Positions 52,552 to 60,269 of a stretch of 64,000 nucleotides of DNA are shown one piece after another. Within the stretch, counting starts at the first letter, position 1, and each line of letters begins with the position of its first letter. Under the pieces are notes generated by a model, which was given only the letters and a program-made list of their open reading frames with translations, had not been told where the DNA came from and did no database searches. The position numbers were made by a program, and so were the translations under genes. The stretch comes from Bernardetiaceae bacterium (GTDB lineage: Bacteria; Bacteroidota; Bacteroidia; Cytophagales; Thermoflexibacteraceae), in NCBI GenBank assembly GCA_025056255.1, contig JANWVT010000009.1, forward strand, positions 62,001 to 126,000, given 5' to 3'.

Positions 52552-53382
52552 ATTAGCTTGCTTGCTAATTTTTCTCCACACACCATCGGGTTCTAATATG
52601 GGCTCTAAAACAGCATAGGGTATTTTAACCTCCTGTGAACCAGAGGCATAAGGCGCAACCTGATACGGTGTAAAATACAATTTTAAGCCTTGTGAAGTAA
52701 GTTCAAAATTTTCAAAATTTCTAAGCTCTGGTTCCGTGCCCGACAAAACCATTGAAGAGTCTGAACCAATTTCATCAAGACGACTGAGCAAATCCTTTCG
52801 GCAGTACTGAGAAATTTGGTTTAAATAGTCGGCATCTGGTTTAAACAGGTCGGAAAGCGTCAATATTTTCTTTGAAGAAACATCAAAGTTGAGTTGTTGA
52901 AAATATTGCATGCCATGAGCTCCTCCATAGTAGGCATCAAAAGCAAAATGAATGGCAATAAAATCTTGGTTGACAATACCCGGCTGATAGTTGATATACA
53001 ATGAAGAACTCTTACCAGTGTATGCATACTCTTTGGCTGCCAGCGAATCAAGCCACACTTTTTCCTGATAGTCGTCGGGCACCATTTCTTTATTAAACAT
53101 GGCAATATTTTCATTTACCAAATTGTTCACCCATGTGTTGAAAATTTGCTGTGCTTCCCGGTTCTCCCAGTCGCTAATCAGAGGATAGTCAATAGATAAG
53201 GTATGATGAGCCGTGTCTATCACTGAGCTATCTGCTTGATTGAAATAAATGGTCATCAAGTCGCGCCTAATCTGATGATTTTGCAATGTAAAAGGCACAT
53301 CGGTGTTGTGAGACCTCCCCCTGCTACACCCCCACCCTAACAGGCAAGCCAATACGAACAGGCATAAAGCGCTTCTTTGCAT
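52537..53382 (-). CDS. DUF3298/RsiV-like lipoprotein
   Basis: 281 residues with a lipoprotein signal (CLFVLACLLGWGC). The middle part (about 65-150) resembles DUF4163 and the C-terminal part (about 165-265) DUF3298, with the conserved AIHFAFDAYYGGAHGMQYFQQLNFDVSSKKILTLSDLF block split over both. This pair of domains is known from the outer part of the lysozyme-binding anti-sigma factor RsiV and from many lipoproteins of unknown function. No sigma-factor gene is adjacent, so an anti-sigma role is not supported. It converges with the DUF1501 gene. Confidence 0.82.
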   Translation of the reverse strand: MQRSALCLFVLACLLGWGCSRGRSHNTDVPFTLQNHQIRRDLMTIYFNQADSSVIDTAHHTLSIDYPLISDWENREAQQIFNTWVNNLVNENIAMFNKEMVPDDYQEKVWLDSLAAKEYAYTGKSSSLYINYQPGIVNQDFIAIHFAFDAYYGGAHGMQYFQQLNFDVSSKKILTLSDLFKPDADYLNQISQYCRKDLLSRLDEIGSDSSMVLSGTEPELRNFENFELTSQGLKLYFTPYQVAPYASGSQEVKIPYAVLEPILEPDGVWRKISKQANLEQR

Positions 53383-53483
53383 ACGTTTGGTTGGCTAAAT
53401 CTAATGCTAATATAGAGATAGTTTTGCATTGATAGCGACACATTATCTACAACTACTTAATTTCGCTTCCACAGAATTGGTAT

Positions 53484-56003
53484 ATGAAAATGCAACCCAA
53501 AATCTATCGGCTTTCGGCGTTGTTAGGAGGCATGTTACTACTTTCCTATATTGTACATGCACAGGCATTGAAACCTGTAAAAACAGACGAACTCCAACTG
53601 GCACTCAAAAAATTGCGCGTACTTGGTTCGGTGCTCTACATTGCAGCTCACCCCGACGATGAAAATACGCGGCTGATTGCCTACTTAGCCAAGCACAAGC
53701 ACTATGAAACTGCCTATCTTTCGCTCACCAGAGGCGACGGTGGGCAAAACCTCATTGGTAGCGAACAAGGCTACTTACTTGGTGTCATCCGCACACAAGA
53801 ACTACTTGCCGCCCGACGCATAGATGGTGGCAAACAGTTTTTTACTACTGCCAACGACTTTGGCTTTTCCCGCAATCCAACCGAAACCATGCTCTTGTGG
53901 GACAGCACTCGCGTGTTGGCAGATATGGTGTGGGTAATTCGCAGATTTCGCCCCGATGTACTTATTACTCGCTTTCCTACTGATGGTAGCGGTGGACACG
54001 GACACCATACTGCCTCTGCTTTACTTGCCGAAGTGGCTTTCCAAGCGGCTGCTAACCCTAATCTATTCCCAGAACAACTCCAATATGTTACGGTTTGGCA
54101 ACCCAAGCGACTGCTCTGGAACAAATGGCGTGGCGTAAATGATACAGCCAAAGTTGATGAGCGCGAATTGTTAGCTATGGATGTAGGCACGTACAATCCA
54201 TTACTGGGTGAAAGCTACTACGACATTGCCATGGATAGCCGCAGCCAGCACAAAAGCCAAGGCTTCGGGGCAGCCAAAGAACGTGGCACCCGTATGGAAT
54301 ATGTGCAGCACATCATAGGTGAGCGGGCACAACAAGATTTGTTCGACAACATCAATACTTCTTGGACGCGCATTAGAGGCGGCGAAAAAATCGGACGACT
54401 GATTGACCAAGCTATTGCCCAGTTTCATCCCGAAAATCCCTCGGCAATTGTGCCGCTGTTATTACAAGCCTACCGCCTACTGGATACATGGCAGCCTACC
54501 AATGCCGACGAGCGCCACTGGGTTGGTATCAAAAAAGAAGAAGTAAAGGAAGTAATTCGCCAATGTGCAGGTCTTTGGTTCGAAATAGTAGCAGAAGACT
54601 ACTCTGCCGTAGCTGGCGATAGCATTCACACTACTACCACAGTAATTAATCGCAGTCCGTTGCCTTTTCAATGGCGCATTTACGACGTAGAATTTGCCCA
54701 AGCATTCGACCCCTCCCAAGCTGGAAAACCTAACCAGAGCATACTGCTTGCCAACAACATTCCGCAAATTGTCAAAGCTAAGTATCGGCTATCAGAAAAA
54801 TTAGCTATTTCACAACCCTATTGGCTCACAAAACCGCTCTACAAAGGCATGTATCGGGTGGAAGACTGGCAACTGGTCGGCTTGCCAGAGACTCCCCCAC
54901 AACACACAGTACTTTTTGGCGTAGAGCTCAACGGCGTGCTGCTTACCTACCGAATCCCGATGATGTATAAGTGGACGCATCGCGTAGATGGCGAACGCTA
55001 TCGTCCTTTTGCTATTGTTCCAGCAGTTACTGCCAACATTCAGGACAAAGTGTATGTGTTTTCCGACCGCACCCCCAAAGAAGTAAAGCTAATATTGAAA
55101 GCAGGACGCAACCACGCATCGGGCAATGTATCGCTGATGCTGCCTCCGGGCTGGAGCAGCGAGCCTCAGTCAATCAATTTTACACTTGCCATGAAAGAAG
55201 AAGAAAAAACGGTCAGTTTCCAACTGCTCCCCCCTCAGGAAAGTTGCACAGCCGAAATTGGTGTTCTTGTCAACGGCGAGCGCGCATATAGCTACGAAGA
55301 GATTAACTATCCGCACATTCCCATTCAAATGTTGTTCCCACAGGCATCTGCCAAAGTGGTAAAGTTAGATATTCAGACCAAAGGCAAACTGATTGGCTAC
55401 TACGAAGGGGCTGGCGACGAAATTCCCGCCAGTTTGCGCCAAATCGGCTATCAAGTTATACCCTTAACCGACGACAATTTTGACAACACGAATCTCTCGC
55501 AATTCGATGCCATTATTACAGGCGTACGTGCCTACAACGCGCGTCCGCGGATTAAGTTTCACAGCCCTAAGCTGTTGGAATACGTAGAAAAAGGTGGAAC
55601 GTTGATTGTACAATACAACGTGAGCTTCGGACTGGGCACACAACAAATTGGACCTTATCCGTTCCGCATCTCTCGCGAGCGCGTTACGTTAGAAGATGCA
55701 CCTGTCACTTTTCTTGCCCCACATCATCCGCTGCTCAACAGCCCTAACAAAATTACACAGGAAGATTTCAAGGACTGGATACAAGAGCGCGGGCTGTATT
55801 TTGCCGACCGCTGGGATGAAAAATACCAAACCGTTATTTCTTGTGCCGACCCAGGCTCAGAACAGTTGCAAGGCGGTCTGTTGTTTGCCCAATATGGCAA
55901 GGGTGCTTTTATCTACACTGGCTATGCTTTCTTTCGCCAACTGCCCGCAGGCGTCCCGGGCGCTTATCGCTTGTTCACCAACCTAATTTCTTATGGAAAA
56001 TAA
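53484..56003 (+). CDS. Exported PIG-L/LmbE-family deacetylase, long form
   Basis: 839 residues with a signal peptide (to VHAQ). The PIG-L domain (about 45-240) has the zinc motif YIAAHPDDENTR, followed by YLSLTRGDGGQNLIG and the distal GGHGHHTASALLAE. LmbE proteins remove acetyl groups from N-acetylglucosamine-linked substrates. Residues about 370-600 are beta-rich; about 625-839 resemble a class I glutamine amidotransferase/ThuA-like fold (LRQIGYQVIPLTDDNF, FDAIITGVRAYN). The short family members that make bacillithiol have only the first domain, so this exported long form probably works on a surface glycan. A 43-residue membrane protein overlaps its 3' end. Confidence 0.88.
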   Translation: MKMQPKIYRLSALLGGMLLLSYIVHAQALKPVKTDELQLALKKLRVLGSVLYIAAHPDDENTRLIAYLAKHKHYETAYLSLTRGDGGQNLIGSEQGYLLGVIRTQELLAARRIDGGKQFFTTANDFGFSRNPTETMLLWDSTRVLADMVWVIRRFRPDVLITRFPTDGSGGHGHHTASALLAEVAFQAAANPNLFPEQLQYVTVWQPKRLLWNKWRGVNDTAKVDERELLAMDVGTYNPLLGESYYDIAMDSRSQHKSQGFGAAKERGTRMEYVQHIIGERAQQDLFDNINTSWTRIRGGEKIGRLIDQAIAQFHPENPSAIVPLLLQAYRLLDTWQPTNADERHWVGIKKEEVKEVIRQCAGLWFEIVAEDYSAVAGDSIHTTTTVINRSPLPFQWRIYDVEFAQAFDPSQAGKPNQSILLANNIPQIVKAKYRLSEKLAISQPYWLTKPLYKGMYRVEDWQLVGLPETPPQHTVLFGVELNGVLLTYRIPMMYKWTHRVDGERYRPFAIVPAVTANIQDKVYVFSDRTPKEVKLILKAGRNHASGNVSLMLPPGWSSEPQSINFTLAMKEEEKTVSFQLLPPQESCTAEIGVLVNGERAYSYEEINYPHIPIQMLFPQASAKVVKLDIQTKGKLIGYYEGAGDEIPASLRQIGYQVIPLTDDNFDNTNLSQFDAIITGVRAYNARPRIKFHSPKLLEYVEKGGTLIVQYNVSFGLGTQQIGPYPFRISRERVTLEDAPVTFLAPHHPLLNSPNKITQEDFKDWIQERGLYFADRWDEKYQTVISCADPGSEQLQGGLLFAQYGKGAFIYTGYAFFRQLPAGVPGAYRLFTNLISYGK

Positions 56004-56124
56004 CAACGAAACAGGAGGACTACCGCCATTTTTTAAATCGTGGCGGCAAATGTACATTGCCTTAGCTATTTATCTGGTATTGCTCATTGCAGCCTTACAC
56101 ATGTTCTCGGTATGGATGCGGTAA
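55993..56124 (+). CDS. 43-residue single-span membrane protein
   Basis: An ATG at 55993 in the +1 frame relative to the deacetylase gene opens a 43-codon frame that overlaps the deacetylase end by 11 bp and ends at TAA 56122-56124. The product begins MENNNETGGLPPFFKSWRQM, continues with one strongly hydrophobic segment (YIALAIYLVLLIAALHMF) and ends SVWMR. The FFKSW(R/K)QxY start plus one helix recalls small proteins I have seen beside exported PIG-L and sodium:solute symporter genes in Bacteroidota; this is from memory and needs a search. The overlap suggests translational coupling. Confidence 0.65.
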   Translation: MENNNETGGLPPFFKSWRQMYIALAIYLVLLIAALHMFSVWMR

Positions 56125-56175
56125 ATGTGGTCAGCTTGTAAGATATAACAAAAGGAGTTTGAGGTGCTATCTATG

Positions 56176-56260
56176 GTGATGTGAAACGCCAACAACAGCG
56201 CTTGGCTTCATTAACATAAATTTGACAAAATTGACAGTACAACAGCCCAAACAACTACTC
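56176..56260 (-). repeat. Dispersed intergenic repeat, copy F (block 1 only)
   Basis: Read on the minus strand: gtagttgtttgggctgttgt, gtcaattttgtcaaattta, gttaatgaagccaagc and gttgttggcgtttcaca line up with block 1 of copies A, C and D (for example gtcaattttgccaaatt and ttcatgcaggcaaa in A). Blocks 2-5 are missing. It lies between the 43-residue gene and the rpsA terminator. Confidence 0.6.
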
Positions 56261-56267
56261 AATAAGA

Positions 56268-56297
56268 AAGCCATTCTACTAATGAGCAGAATGGCTT
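56268..56297 (-). terminator. Probable rpsA terminator
   Basis: A perfect 10-base stem (aagccattct at 56268-56277, agaatggctt at 56288-56297) with a 10-base loop lies 24 bp beyond the rpsA stop. On the minus strand it is followed by tcttatt, a weak T-tract, so termination may be partial. Confidence 0.6.
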
Positions 56298-56320
56298 ATA
56301 GACTTAATTTACACAAACAA

Positions 56321-58114
56321 TCAAGATTGGTTTTTTTCTTCGCTGCGCGCTAAGTCCTCTTTGAGTTGCGAAAGTGCCTCTAAGTCGCCTAATGTTGCCC
56401 GACCGGAGTCTTCTTGCTTAGGCACATATTCTCCTTCGCTCTCTTTTTTAGACTTCTTCGCTGAGGTTTTAGCCTCTTCTTTATCTTTATACACATTAGT
56501 ATGCGAAAGCACGATTCGCTTTTCGTCTTTGGAGAATTCTAATACTTTGAAATCCAAGGTTTCTCCTACTTCGGCTTTGGTTCCGTCTTCTTTGGTTAAG
56601 TTTTTCAAAGCGCAAGTACCTTCCAATCCGTAAGGCAATTCGAGCACAGCATTTTTATCATTTTTGCTGATAATGGTGCAGCGGTGAATAGAGCCCGGCA
56701 CAAAAATGGTTTCAAAGGTATCCCACGGATTTTCTTCAAGTTGCTTGTGTCCTAAGGCTAAGCGACGCTGCTCTACATCTAACTCCAGCACCTGTACATC
56801 GAGCTTTTCACCTACTTTAATAAATTCAGAAGGATGCTTGATTTTCTTTGTCCAAGACAAGTCAGAAACGTGTACAAGTCCGTCTATACCTTCCTCTAAT
56901 TCAAGGAACAAGCCGAAGTTAGTCAAATTGCGCACAATACCGGTATGGCGCGTACCAACCGCATATTTAGTGGTGATGTCGGCTTTGGTCCATGGGTCTT
57001 CGGTGAGTTGTTTTACACCCAGCGACATTTTGCGTTCCTCACGGTCGAGTGTAAGCACCACTGCTTCAAGCTCGTCGCCAATTTTGATGAAGTCCTGAGG
57101 ATTGCGCAGGTGCTGCGACCAAGACATTTCTGATACGTGAATGAGTCCTTCTACACCCGGCATAATTTCGAGGAACGCACCGTAGTCGGCCACATTGACA
57201 ATCTTGCCTTTTACACGCGAACCCACTTGAATATCAGCAGGCAAGCTCTCCCACGGATGCGGGATGAGTTGCTTCATGCCCAAAGAAATGCGTTTTTTGT
57301 CTTCGTCGAAGTCCAGCACTACTACATTTACCTTTTGGTCTAAGCTGAGCACTTCTTCGGGATGGTTGATTCGTCCCCATGAAATATCGGTGATATGTAG
57401 CAAGCCATCCACGCCTCCCAAATCAATGAATACGCCAAAGTTGGTCATATTCTTGATAACACCTTCGAGTACTTGTCCTTTTTCGAGGTTGTTGAGAATT
57501 TCAGCGCGTTGCGATTCGAGGTCTTTTTCAATCAGCACTTTGTGAGAAACCACTACGTTGTCGTTGGCGTAGTTGATTTTCACCACCTTCACCTCCATTT
57601 TCTTGCCTACATAGATATCGAAGTCGCGAATAGGTTTTACGTCAATCTGTGAGCCGGGCAAGAATGCTTCTACGCCAAAAATATCTACAATCAGACCGCC
57701 TTTGGTACGCCGCTTTACAAGTCCTTCAATAACTAAGTCGTTTTGCAAGGCGTTTTCGATATTCTCCCATGCTTTTACAATCTTGGCTTTTTTGCGGGAG
57801 AGAATCAGTTGTCCATTCGTGTCTTCGGGGTTTTCCACGTACACATCCACGGTGTCGCCAATTTTCAAGTCAGGCATGTCGCGGAATTCAGACAAGGGTA
57901 CTAAGCCATCGGATTTGAAACCAATGTTCAATACCACATCGCGGTCAGTAATGCTTACTACCGTACCAGTAACTACTTCATTTTGTTTTATTTCGGAAAG
58001 CGTACCGGCATAAAGCTGTTCTAAGCGGCTCTTTTCTTCTTGTGAGTAGCCGCTGCCTAATTTGTTGGACGAGAAGCTGTCCCAGTCAAATTCTGTTACT
58101 TGTTCTTTGCTCAT
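56321..58114 (-). CDS. rpsA: 30S ribosomal protein S1
   Basis: 597 residues with six S1 (OB-fold) repeats from about residue 45 to 555. Clear repeats carry the blocks GVIKNMTNFGVFIDLGGVDG, GKIVNVADYGAFLEIMPGVEG and GIVRNLTNFGLFLELEEGIDG, each followed by a form of GLxHVSDLSW. The N-terminal part (FDWDSFSSNKLGSGYS) and the Lys/Glu-rich tail are usual for Bacteroidota S1. It brings mRNA to the 30S subunit, which matters in this phylum because Shine-Dalgarno sites are rare. A full promoter is seen upstream. Confidence 0.96.
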   Translation of the reverse strand: MSKEQVTEFDWDSFSSNKLGSGYSQEEKSRLEQLYAGTLSEIKQNEVVTGTVVSITDRDVVLNIGFKSDGLVPLSEFRDMPDLKIGDTVDVYVENPEDTNGQLILSRKKAKIVKAWENIENALQNDLVIEGLVKRRTKGGLIVDIFGVEAFLPGSQIDVKPIRDFDIYVGKKMEVKVVKINYANDNVVVSHKVLIEKDLESQRAEILNNLEKGQVLEGVIKNMTNFGVFIDLGGVDGLLHITDISWGRINHPEEVLSLDQKVNVVVLDFDEDKKRISLGMKQLIPHPWESLPADIQVGSRVKGKIVNVADYGAFLEIMPGVEGLIHVSEMSWSQHLRNPQDFIKIGDELEAVVLTLDREERKMSLGVKQLTEDPWTKADITTKYAVGTRHTGIVRNLTNFGLFLELEEGIDGLVHVSDLSWTKKIKHPSEFIKVGEKLDVQVLELDVEQRRLALGHKQLEENPWDTFETIFVPGSIHRCTIISKNDKNAVLELPYGLEGTCALKNLTKEDGTKAEVGETLDFKVLEFSKDEKRIVLSHTNVYKDKEEAKTSAKKSKKESEGEYVPKQEDSGRATLGDLEALSQLKEDLARSEEKNQS

Positions 58115-58216
58115 TGAATTTTGATAGCGCCATTAGTACACTTGCACGAGGGCGCACTCTTGCAAGCATTTTAGTTAAACCATCCAGCAAAAGCTGCCTT
58201 TCACCCGAAAGGACTG

Positions 58217-58246
58217 CAAATATAGAAGTTTTGCCGCTAACCACAA
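58217..58246 (-). promoter_or_regulatory. rpsA: rpsA promoter (TTG-N19-TATATTTG)
   Basis: On the minus strand TTG (58246-58244) and TATATTTG (58224-58217) are separated by exactly 19 bases, the complete Bacteroidota sigma-A promoter pattern TTG-N19-TAnnTTTG. The start codon of rpsA lies about 100 bp downstream, leaving a leader of roughly 95 bases. Confidence 0.75.
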
Positions 58247-58287
58247 CAAAATCTTGTAATTATGATAACATAGTTGTAATTTTAAGC

Positions 58288-58935
58288 ATGAAGAAAAATG
58301 CAGTTGTTCCGTTTCTGGTGGCATGTGTGTGCTATGTTTTACCATTGCAAGCCCAAATACCAGACAATCACCCCATACATTTATTTCAGTCTTACATCAC
58401 TGGCGACTTTGACAACAGTCGCCAAATAGCGCAAGAGCTACAAGCGGGCAAGCAGGTGCATCCGTATGCCAAACATGTAAACCGAGTAGCCAATGAAAAA
58501 ATAGACCACTTACCTAACCCGTTAAATGGTTTTTTCTTGTTAGAAGAAAGCTATTATAAGTACGCCGAGGGAGATACTATCGTTAAACCTTATCTGTTTT
58601 TCTTTGAAGCGCTGCCCGAAGGCAAGGTGAAGCTCTACTCTATGCAATTACCGAAAGAAATTGCTCCCAAAGATATTCGCAACGATAATCCTCTCCTTCG
58701 CTTCGACTATAGGACTTTACAGCCATCTCCCACTTTTCGCCCGGCAGTGTATACCCAAACCGAGCGCGGTTTTTATTTGAAAGCTCCTAACGAGTTTCCC
58801 GGCGGCGTGTTTACCTTAGAAGAAACCATTGGCAAAGACCGCTTGGAAGTAATGGAATTACTCATTCGCGAAGGTAGGCAAATAACCCCCTACAATATGC
58901 CTATTATTTATGAGCGAATCAACATGACTAAATAA
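58288..58935 (+). CDS. Secreted protein, possibly CpeT-like
   Basis: 215 residues from the ATG at 58288 (MKKNAVVPFLVACVCYVLPLQAQ, signal peptide); the longer frame runs back into rpsA. IHLFQSYITGDFDNSRQIAQEL at the start, the middle LNGFFLLEESYYKYAEGDTIVKPYLFFFEAL, and a mixed beta-rich body recall the CpeT/CpcT barrel, which attaches bilins in cyanobacteria but has many relatives in other bacteria with no known ligand. I hold this as a weak fold guess. It diverges from rpsA. Confidence 0.6.
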   Translation: MKKNAVVPFLVACVCYVLPLQAQIPDNHPIHLFQSYITGDFDNSRQIAQELQAGKQVHPYAKHVNRVANEKIDHLPNPLNGFFLLEESYYKYAEGDTIVKPYLFFFEALPEGKVKLYSMQLPKEIAPKDIRNDNPLLRFDYRTLQPSPTFRPAVYTQTERGFYLKAPNEFPGGVFTLEETIGKDRLEVMELLIREGRQITPYNMPIIYERINMTK

Positions 58936-58981
58936 AGGCATGTAGGGCATAGTTGAATTTCCACAGTAGTAATGGTGCCTT

Positions 58982-59246
58982 TAGCGCTTTACAGGGGCAA
59001 ACGTTATAACCTAAACAATGCGCGACGGCAGGATTGACAGGATTTGTAGCTGAAAAACAGCCTCGCTACATGAGTTTGGATTGGGGATTGCGGATTTTGG
59101 AATTTTCCTACTGCTACACCCGAAATTGTTTCGCTGTTGCACGCCTCTCCACGCGCGGTAAGGGCAAGATACGCACAACAGCAAGTTTGCTTTCATGAAT
59201 TATAAATTTGGCAAAACGAACCTTACAAAAAACCAAATAGCCACTA
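58982..59246 (-). repeat. Dispersed intergenic repeat, copy D (blocks 1, 2, 3, 5)
   Basis: It fills almost the whole 308 bp gap between the converging ends of the CpeT-like and NosL-like genes. Read on the minus strand: tagtggctatttggtttttt and gttttgccaaatttataatt (block 1), gcgcgtggagaggcgtgcaa and aggaaaattccaaaatcc (block 2), gtagcgaggctgtttttcag then ctac, and aaatcctgtcaatcctg (block 3), gcattgtttaggtt (remnant of block 4), cctgtaaagcgctaaa (block 5). It is the best counterpart of copy A and lies in the opposite orientation. Its first bases include the TAG stop of the NosL-like gene. Confidence 0.8.
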
Positions 59247-59705
59247 ATGTTGCGAGTGTATGCTCAAATGCTTAATAACAGTTTCATTAACCTGTTGGAA
59301 TGTAAGTATTCTTTTGCCCTGATGTTCTTGCATAAACTCCTCAGCAGCTTGTGGAGTAGCAACAGGCACTAGGTCATGTCCCATTGGTCCAATCACGTCA
59401 CTCCCGATAATGTAGAATGCTTGCCTGCCATCAATCCACTGTTGTTCGTAGTAGTCAGTAACCAATACGCTGTCTGTAGCTGCCAATCCCTGTGCTTGGC
59501 TGTTAATAAACAAGCATCGCGGAGAACAAAAATGTTTTACCGCATTGCTACTGATAATTTTACTGCGCCATGCTTGAAACTCTTCGGTAGGCATTCCACA
59601 TTGTGCACAGCGAGTATTGGTGTTGCTATTGTCGCTGTTTGGGTTGCTACATGCAACCACTCCTGAAAAGGTAAGTATCAAGAAAAGGCGAAAACAGGCT
59701 TTCAT
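59244..59705 (-). CDS. NosL-like lipoprotein
   Basis: 153 residues with a lipoprotein signal (LILTFSGVVAC). TRCAQCGMPTEEFQAWRSKI and HFCSPRCLFINSQ give the CxxCGM and CxxxC sites of NosL-type copper proteins (PF05573); the YEQQWIDGRQAFYIIGSDVIGPMGHDLVP block also fits. NosL delivers copper to nitrous oxide reductase, but relatives occur outside nos operons, as here. The gene starts 4 bp inside the end of the thioredoxin gene. Together they suggest a copper or thiol-handling pair in the periplasm. Confidence 0.88.
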   Translation of the reverse strand: MKACFRLFLILTFSGVVACSNPNSDNSNTNTRCAQCGMPTEEFQAWRSKIISSNAVKHFCSPRCLFINSQAQGLAATDSVLVTDYYEQQWIDGRQAFYIIGSDVIGPMGHDLVPVATPQAAEEFMQEHQGKRILTFQQVNETVIKHLSIHSQH

Positions 59706-60202
59706 TTATTTTTTGCTAATTGATTGATCATAACACGTACCTGCGGCTCGCCTATCCAGCCTACTATTCTGCGAGCTACCTTACCTTCTGGGTCTATGAA
59801 ATAATTAGTAGGCAGTTCTTCAACACCATACTGTTTTGAAATACTACCAGTTGTGTCAAGCAACATAGGAAAAGTTGCTTTGTACTTACGGTAAAATTCC
59901 TCAGAAGCTTGGCGAGGCTGGGCTACGTTGATAGCAAGCAGTTCAAATTGGTCGCTTTTGAGCTTTTGATAGTAGGCTTGTGTTTCAGGAAATTCTTTTC
60001 TGCAAGCAGGACACCAGTCTGCCCAAAAATATAACATTACCACTTTTCCCTTATAATTGCTGAGTTTGTAGGCGACTCCTTGTAGGTCGGTCGTTTCAAA
60101 GTCCGGCGCTGTGACTCCTCTGGAAATGCCCCCTTGGTTGTTTTGGCAGCCATTGAGCAACAACAAAGTTGTCAGTAGACTTATCAAACGAATAGCGTTC
60201 AT
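59702..60202 (-). CDS. TlpA-like thioredoxin lipoprotein
   Basis: 166 residues with a lipoprotein signal (LLTTLLLLNGC). The thioredoxin fold holds the active site WADWCPACRKEF (CPAC) near residue 63 and the cis-Pro region GVEELPTNYFIDPEGKVARR. It is a TlpA/ResA-type protein that reduces disulfides in the periplasm, often for cytochrome c or copper-site assembly. It overlaps the NosL-like gene by 4 bp and is therefore likely to be its reductase partner (inference). Confidence 0.92.
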   Translation of the reverse strand: MNAIRLISLLTTLLLLNGCQNNQGGISRGVTAPDFETTDLQGVAYKLSNYKGKVVMLYFWADWCPACRKEFPETQAYYQKLKSDQFELLAINVAQPRQASEEFYRKYKATFPMLLDTTGSISKQYGVEELPTNYFIDPEGKVARRIVGWIGEPQVRVMINQLAKNK

Positions 60203-60269
60203 GTTGCAAAAATAAACCGTAGGCAGTTATATTTGTTTAACTTTTGTTACAATTTTATTGTCTATTGTT

